Shown here piece after piece: positions 30,701 through 34,187 of a stretch of 34,187 nt of DNA. The notes below the pieces were generated by a model, which was not told the DNA's origin, searched no databases, and saw only the letters and a list, made by a program, of their open reading frames with translations. This DNA is from Nocardiopsis prasina DSM 43845. GTDB taxonomy: Bacteria; Actinomycetota; Actinomycetes; Streptosporangiales; Streptosporangiaceae. The DNA is taken from NCBI RefSeq assembly GCF_000341265.1, contig NZ_ANAE01000109.1, positions 1-34,187 of the forward strand, read 5' to 3'. A program made the position numbers and the translations under genes. Positions within the stretch are counted from its first letter, which is position 1, and the number at the start of each line of letters is the position of its first letter.

Positions 30701-33700
30701 TCGTACTCCAGGTCGCCGAGGAGCCCTTCGGCGACGCCCCCGGACCCCAGGTGCTCCGTCAGGTTGAGGGTGAGGTCGAACTTGGCCTGCCGGGTGCCGA
30801 CGCCCTCCTGCACGGTGGTGTCCAGGCCGCCCAGGGACGGCCGCTCGGCGCGGATGTTCTGGAGGGCGAGCATCACCTGGAAGAGCGGTGGCCGCGAGCC
30901 CGCGCGGGTCGGACGCAGCTCCTCGACCACGCGGTCGAAGGGGGCGTCCTGGTGGGCGAAACCGGAGAGGCAGGCCTGCCGGGACCGGATGACCAGGTCA
31001 TCGAAGGTCGGATTGCCGGATGTCCGGGTCCGGATGACGACCGTGTTCACGAAGAAGCCGACGAGATCGTCGAGTTCGGCCTCCGTACGGCCCGCCGTGG
31101 GTGTGCCGACCGTCAGGTCGGAGCCCGCGCCCAGGCGGGAGAGCAGCGCGGTGAGCCCGGCGTTGAGCACCATGAACAGGCTGGCGCCGTGCTTGTCGCC
31201 GAGCCCGTTGAGGCGCTCGTGGAGTTCGGGTGACAGGCGCAGCGGGACCGAGCCGCCGCGGCCGCTGGACTGTTCGGGGCGGGCGCGGTCCACGGGCAGG
31301 ACCGTCTCCTCCGGGGCCCCTCGCAGGGCCTCGCGCCAGTAGGCCAGCTGCCGGGAGAGCTCGCTCTCCGGGTCGTCGTCCCCGCCGAGCACCTCGTTCT
31401 GCCAGAGCGTGTAGTCGGCGTACTGGACCGGGAGGGGCGCCCAGTCCGGGGCCCGCCCCTGGGAGCGCGCGGAGTAGGCGTCGGCCAGGTCCCGGGCGAG
31501 CGGTCCCAGCGACCACCCGTCACCGGCGATGTGGTGCAGGACCAGCAGCAGGACGTGGTCACGGTCGTCGACCCGCAGGAGCCGGACCCGCAGCGGGGTC
31601 TCCACGGAGGTGTCCAGGCCCCGGCTCGCCTCGGCCGTGATCACCCGCTCCAGGTCGGGTTCGGGGCACGAGACGGCCGCGAAGTCGAGGGGGCTCTCGT
31701 GGGGTGCCAGGACGTGCTGGCGGGGCTCCTCCCCGTGCAGCGGGAACACGGTGCGCAGGGTCTCGTGGCGTTCCACCAGGTCGTCCAGAGCGGCGCGCAG
31801 TGCCCCGGTGTCCAGCTCGCCGCGCAGCCGGAGCGCGGCCGGGATGTTGTAGGCGCCGGAGTCGGGCGCGTACCTGTTGAGGAACCAGAGTCTGCGCTGG
31901 GTGTGCGACAGCGGCAGCACCTCGGGGCGCTCGCGCGGCTCCAGTCGCGGTCCGGTCACCGCCTCGTCCGGGAGCACCCTGGCCAGCCCGGCGACCGTGG
32001 GGTTCTCGAAGAGTTCGCGGATGGCGGGGGCCGCGCCGAACTCGGCGCGGATCCGGCCGATCAGGCGGGTGGCCAGCAGGGAGTGGCCGCCCAGGGCGAA
32101 GAAGTCGTCGTCCACGCCGACCCGCTCGACCCCGACCGCCTCGGCGAAGAGCTCGCAGAGCCTGCGCTCCCGCTCGTCGCGCGGCGCCCGGAGGGCCTCC
32201 GAGCCGCCGGAGGGCAGGGGCAGGGCGGCGCGGTCGAGCTTTCCGCTGGGGGTCAGCGGCAGCTCGGGGACCCGGACGGTCGCGGCGGGCACCATGAACG
32301 CGGGCAGCCGGTCCGAGGCGTGCGCACGGACCCTGTCCGTGTCGGAGGGGTCGTCGACGACCACGTAGGCCACCAGGCGGGTGTCCGCGCCCTCGCCGAC
32401 GGCGATCACCGCGGTCTGGCGGACTCCGGGGCACTCCCGGACGACGGCCTCGACCTCGGCCGGTTCGACGCGCACCCCGCGTACCTTGACCTGGTCGTCG
32501 GCGCGGCCGAGGAAGCGCAGGGTGTGGTCGGGTCCCGGCGAGACGAGGTCGCCGGTGCGGTACATCCGGCTGCCGTCGGCGGCATGGGGGTCGGCCACGA
32601 ACCGTTCGGCGGTGAGCACGGAACGGCCGAGGTAACCGCGCGCGAGGGACGCGCCCGAGACGTACAGCTCACCGGTGCCGCCCGGGGGGACGGGCCGGAG
32701 CCCCGAGTCCAGGACGTAGGCGCGGGAGTTGGCGACCGCGCCCCCGATGTGGGGGTGGCTCTCCGAGGTGACGGGTGCGGTCAGGCTGTCGACGGTGGTC
32801 TCGGTGGGGCCGTACAGGTTGTGCGCGCCGACGTGTTCCAGCGACGCGAGCGTGTTCCACAGGTCGGCGTCCACGGCCTCACCGCCCAGGGCGACGACCG
32901 TGGGGCCGCCGGGCTCGGCGAGCCCCTCGGCCAGGAGCGCGCGGGCGAAGGAGGGCGTGGTCTCGATGGCTTCCAGGCCCTGTTCGCGCAGGTGGGCCAC
33001 GAGCCGCTGCGGGTCGCGGCGAACCTCGTCCTCGACCAGGTGGAGCTCGTGTCCGTCGACCATCCACAGGAAGGGGTCCCAGGAGGCGTCGAACGAGAGC
33101 CCCGCGGTGTGCGCCACCCGCAGCGCCCGTCCGTGGCGTTCGCGGGCGGGGGTGAAGACGAGTTCGCGGTGCGAGTGCAGGAGGTTGAGCAGGGATCGGT
33201 GCTCCACGGCGACGCCCTTGGGCGCGCCCGTGGAACCGGAGGTGTGGATGACGTAGGCGAGGTCCGCTCCGGTGGCGGGGCGGGGCCGGTCCGACGTGTG
33301 CGGACGCGGGCCCTCCTCGACGGCGGTCCTGGTGGCCGGGTCGTCCATCCGGACGGTCCTGGGGGTGTCCTCGGGCGCTTCGCCCGGGGTCCCGGACACG
33401 GTGTCGCCGTGGGTGAGCACGATGTCCGGCCGCGCGTCCCGGACCATCGCGGCCAGTCGGCCCGTGGGGTAGCCGGGGTCGAGGGGCAGGCACACGGCGC
33501 CGGCCTTGAGCACCGCCAGCTGGGCGACGGCGAGGTCGGTGTGGCGCCCCAGCCGGACTCCCACCACGCGCCCGGGGGCGGCGCCGAGCGCGACGAGGTG
33601 GTCGGCCCAGCGGTCGGACAGGGCGTCGAGGCGGGCGAAGGTGAGTCGGCCGTCCGGCGCGACGACCGCCGTGCTCGAAGGGAACCGGGAGGCGGTGATC

Positions 33701-34187
33701 GCGAACTCGTCCGCGACCGTGAGGTCGGGCAGCGCCCGCACCGGGCCGGCGCTCATGCTGGCCCCCGACCGCTCCTCCTCGTCGGAGCGGACGGCCAGGG
33801 TTCCCACCGGGGCGGAGGGGTCCTCGGCGATGGCCCGCATGACGGCGAACAGGCGGCTCTGGTGGTCGCCGAGCTCGTCGCGCGTGTACAGGTCCGGGCT
33901 GCCGTCGAAGTCGACGCGGATGTCCTGGGTCGCCCCGAGCCCGTGGAAGATGACGGACAGGTCCTCGACGGGCCCGACCGAGAGGTTGTGCGTGGTGGCC
34001 GGAAGCCCGGCGAAGACCAGCTCGCCCAGGGCCGGGATGATGTTCACCGACGGCCCGGTGAGGCGGCGACCGGGGTTCCCGCCGCGACGCAGGTCCTCGC
34101 TGCGGTAGCGCTGGTGCCGGAGCACCCGCCGGGTGTCCAGCGCCACCTGCCGCAGGAGTTCGGACACCGGCTGGGCGGGGGGGGCCC
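24763..34187 (-). CDS. Three-module non-ribosomal peptide synthetase, 5' end beyond window
   Basis: At least 3140 residues, open to the window edge; residue numbers count from the GTG at 34167. Domains: tail of a C domain (1-140; [30 protein letters not shown], EntF-like), A1 (about 148-650), T1 (GGHSL, Ser near 693), C2 (737-1165; HHIAGDG near 878), A2 (1216-1700), T2 (Ser near 1753), C3 (1795-2230; HHIAGDG near 1936), A3 (2273-2770), T3 (Ser near 2823) and TE (2870-3134; GWSFGG near 2956, [16 protein letters not shown]), closest in style to EntF. No epimerase, methylation or oxidase domain is seen. The three A domains share FDASWDP, ETTPS, GGEAVDA and YGPTE(T/C)TVD, with Glu and Asp at positions aligned to GrsA 278 and 331 as in ornithine-type pockets, so each probably loads the same or similar, perhaps basic, amino acid. 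Confidence 0.93.
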   Translation of the reverse strand, partial: APPAQPVSELLRQVALDTRRVLRHQRYRSEDLRRGGNPGRRLTGPSVNIIPALGELVFAGLPATTHNLSVGPVEDLSVIFHGLGATQDIRVDFDGSPDLYTRDELGDHQSRLFAVMRAIAEDPSAPVGTLAVRSDEEERSGASMSAGPVRALPDLTVADEFAITASRFPSSTAVVAPDGRLTFARLDALSDRWADHLVALGAAPGRVVGVRLGRHTDLAVAQLAVLKAGAVCLPLDPGYPTGRLAAMVRDARPDIVLTHGDTVSGTPGEAPEDTPRTVRMDDPATRTAVEEGPRPHTSDRPRPATGADLAYVIHTSGSTGAPKGVAVEHRSLLNLLHSHRELVFTPARERHGRALRVAHTAGLSFDASWDPFLWMVDGHELHLVEDEVRRDPQRLVAHLREQGLEAIETTPSFARALLAEGLAEPGGPTVVALGGEAVDADLWNTLASLEHVGAHNLYGPTETTVDSLTAPVTSESHPHIGGAVANSRAYVLDSGLRPVPPGGTGELYVSGASLARGYLGRSVLTAERFVADPHAADGSRMYRTGDLVSPGPDHTLRFLGRADDQVKVRGVRVEPAEVEAVVRECPGVRQTAVIAVGEGADTRLVAYVVVDDPSDTDRVRAHASDRLPAFMVPAATVRVPELPLTPSGKLDRAALPLPSGGSEALRAPRDERERRLCELFAEAVGVERVGVDDDFFALGGHSLLATRLIGRIRAEFGAAPAIRELFENPTVAGLARVLPDEAVTGPRLEPRERPEVLPLSHTQRRLWFLNRYAPDSGAYNIPAALRLRGELDTGALRAALDDLVERHETLRTVFPLHGEEPRQHVLAPHESPLDFAAVSCPEPDLERVITAEASRGLDTSVETPLRVRLLRVDDRDHVLLLVLHHIAGDGWSLGPLARDLADAYSARSQGRAPDWAPLPVQYADYTLWQNEVLGGDDDPESELSRQLAYWREALRGAPEETVLPVDRARPEQSSGRGGSVPLRLSPELHERLNGLGDKHGASLFMVLNAGLTALLSRLGAGSDLTVGTPTAGRTEAELDDLVGFFVNTVVIRTRTSGNPTFDDLVIRSRQACLSGFAHQDAPFDRVVEELRPTRAGSRPPLFQVMLALQNIRAERPSLGGLDTTVQEGVGTRQAKFDLTLNLTEHLGSGGVAEGLLGDLEYDADLFDEHTARSVADRFTHLLSVLAEAPDTLVEEAELLLPGERAELDEGSAGPYRSGAADSILEAFEAQVLCTPDRTAVVAGDDSLTFAELDARAESLARLLADRGAGPGTTVATVLPRSVDLAVALLGVLRSGAAHMPVDTSYPRDRVDHMFADARPEHVLTTAGNRTRVPADSTVLYVDALPLDTPMLRVPARPGPRDAAYVVYTSGSTGRPKGVVVEHRSLANLLHSHRERVFGPAVAAAGRPLRVAHTAGVSFDASWDPFLWMVDGHELHIVQDPVRGDAEQLVALLREREVDAVETTPSYARQLVALGLFDGGTGPRVLALGGEAVDARLWDELRDVPGLTAHNLYGPTECTVDSVTARSDEEIEPVIGRPIANTGARVLDGRLRPVPAGVVGELYLSGAGVARGYLGRPGMTAERFLADPFAADGSRMYRTGDLVTRRSDGALRYVGRADGQVKVRGHRIELGEVEAVVAEHPDVAQSAVVLTRTRDGDARLAAFVTARPGGRPDTRGIRDHAARRLPAAMLPGVVMVLPELPLTPNGKLDRAALPEPEAVTGSGRGPRTRDETVLCELFAKVLDVPEVGIDDDFFALGGHSLLAVRLVARIRHTVGAEVAVRTLFEAPTVAGLAAALGTGRQSRPPLRPVPRPARVPLSFAQRRLWFLNRLDTSAALYNLPMAVRITGELDTEALRGALCDVSARHESLRTVFPDIDGEPLQHVLPPEAVTPGSECVEVASEEELRQALVREAGRGFDLAVETPLRGHLFRIGREHVLLLVLHHIAGDGWSTAPLARDLSMAYTARVHGTAALARDLPVQYADYTLWQREVLGDDGDPESAIRHSLDAWERRLSGAPDEVRLPSDRPRPASASQPSASTGVEIGADLHERLVRLARSSSTSLFMVLQAGLAALHTRLGAGDDIVIGSPVAGRTDPALDELVGFFVNTLPLRTDTSGNPTFTELLARVRDADLDAFDDQEVPFEQIVERLNPSRALGRHPLFQTALTLQNNETPTMELSGLDVRPEPGAPALGAKFDLSFDLAEQTCPLGGAAGVTGTLEYNSAMFEPGTARLFVERYVRLLDAATRAPEARLGRLEILSGEEREGLLADGHGLLRELPVETVVELFEEQVRRTPDAIALVCAQERLSFADLERRANCLARSLVKLGNGPGDVVAVLLQRSVETVVSLLGVLKSGAAYLPLDPDHPDERLATMIGDAVPGLVLTDSSLAHRVPDAPLVRDVDAITDKHGDCHCATAGALTDRERVRPLTASDIVYVIYTSGSTGRPKGVEVEHGSLVNLFLSHQEELFTPVSEELGRKLRVAHTAGVAFDASWDPILWLVDGHELHVVEDAVRRDPSGLADYLTRNRVDSVETTPSYARRLIAEGVLDHSDALSVVALGGEAVDADLWDDLTRRPDVRAYNFYGPTETTVDAVIAGIGGEAGPTIGRPVGNIRVYVLDGGLQPAPVGALGELYIAGAGLARGYRSRPGMTGERFVADPFAAAGGRMYRTGDLVRWRADGTLEFVGRADDQVKLRGFRIEPGEIRATLVDHPGVAEAAVLVRRTAAGDARLVAYPVPLVRPGPTDAELRRHLAARLPEYMVPAVFVRLESLPLTVNGKVDNAALPDPAEHAPQVTGVPGTRREIRMCALFAEILDLPRVGVHDGFFELGGHSLLAARLVRRISAALGQEVTVPMLFQNPTVAGLIQAADGETTETGLGRILPIRPTGEGAPLFCVHPAGGLAWPYAGLARHIGADHPVYGLQAPGLSPGDRTEHATDLRSLTEDYAARIREIQPEGPYHLLGWSFGGNIAHALAGHLQETGDEVATLALLDSHPFGQSAEEGFTDDTEVLVALLRAVGYAEDAEGLGEAPRTEDAIAVFRRHGDPLGELSKEAVEAMLLGFDRQVTLLRHGRPPVFDGDLLFFTATLDSVPGVDLARTWRPYVEGRIDNQDVTCTHALMATPEALSVIGPVVADRLARSLAHRR

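Noticed and set aside
24850-31233. A 2127-residue open frame on the plus strand
   Set aside because: It lies wholly opposite the NRPS gene, has no domain and has the Gly/Arg/Val-rich composition of antisense translation in high-G+C DNA.
34177-34184. Run of eight G at the right edge, considered as a frameshift in the NRPS
   Set aside because: The NRPS frame stays open through it to the window end, and the C-domain match is too short there to judge a homopolymer error.

Overview
The window is very G+C-rich actinomycete chromosome. The gene types (XRE/DUF397 pair, DrrAB-like exporter, large NRPS with MbtH partner, many GTG/TTG starts) suit a filamentous actinobacterium such as Nocardiopsis or a relative; the genus is an inference. 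No tRNA, rRNA or CRISPR array was seen.

Layout. (1) 1-2830: two small overlapping unknown genes read leftwards behind two tandem palindromic operators, then a WhiJ-type XRE regulator and, divergent from it, two DUF397 genes, the first broken by a one-base frameshift. (2) 2840-10132: a phosphotransferase (PTS) locus. A leftward operon encodes a DeoR repressor, mannitol-type EIIC, EIIB and EIIA as separate proteins, a zinc sugar-alcohol(-phosphate) dehydrogenase and Enzyme I. A divergent operon encodes a PfkB/FruK-type sugar-phosphate kinase and HPr. Together these form a complete phosphorelay (PEP to EI to HPr to EIIA to EIIB to sugar alcohol) plus two catabolic steps. (3) 10151-12689: an acyl-CoA synthetase and a short-chain dehydrogenase, followed by the C-terminal remnant of a TetR regulator.

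(4) About 13200-21250: a block of visibly lower G+C that looks like an acquired defence island. It holds an HNH endonuclease with a small membrane protein, a C5-cytosine methyltransferase, a NaeI-family restriction enzyme translationally coupled to an internally deleted vsr gene, an unrecognised 276-residue protein, an AspBHI/MspJI-like endonuclease with an Mrr-type catalytic domain, and a solitary DndB-like DGQHR protein. The methylase and NaeI-like enzyme are probably one restriction-modification system; Vsr would once have repaired T:G mismatches left by deaminated 5-methylcytosine.

(5) 21415-22440: a nitronate monooxygenase with a palindromic operator candidate. (6) 22647-34187: a leftward biosynthetic operon, 5'-truncated by the window edge: a three-module NRPS (partial C-A-T-C-A-T-C-A-T-TE) with near-identical A-domain pockets, an MbtH protein and a two-gene ABC exporter. 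The EntF-like partial first C domain and thioesterase suggest a siderophore-type assembly line, but this is inference and the rest of the cluster lies beyond the window.
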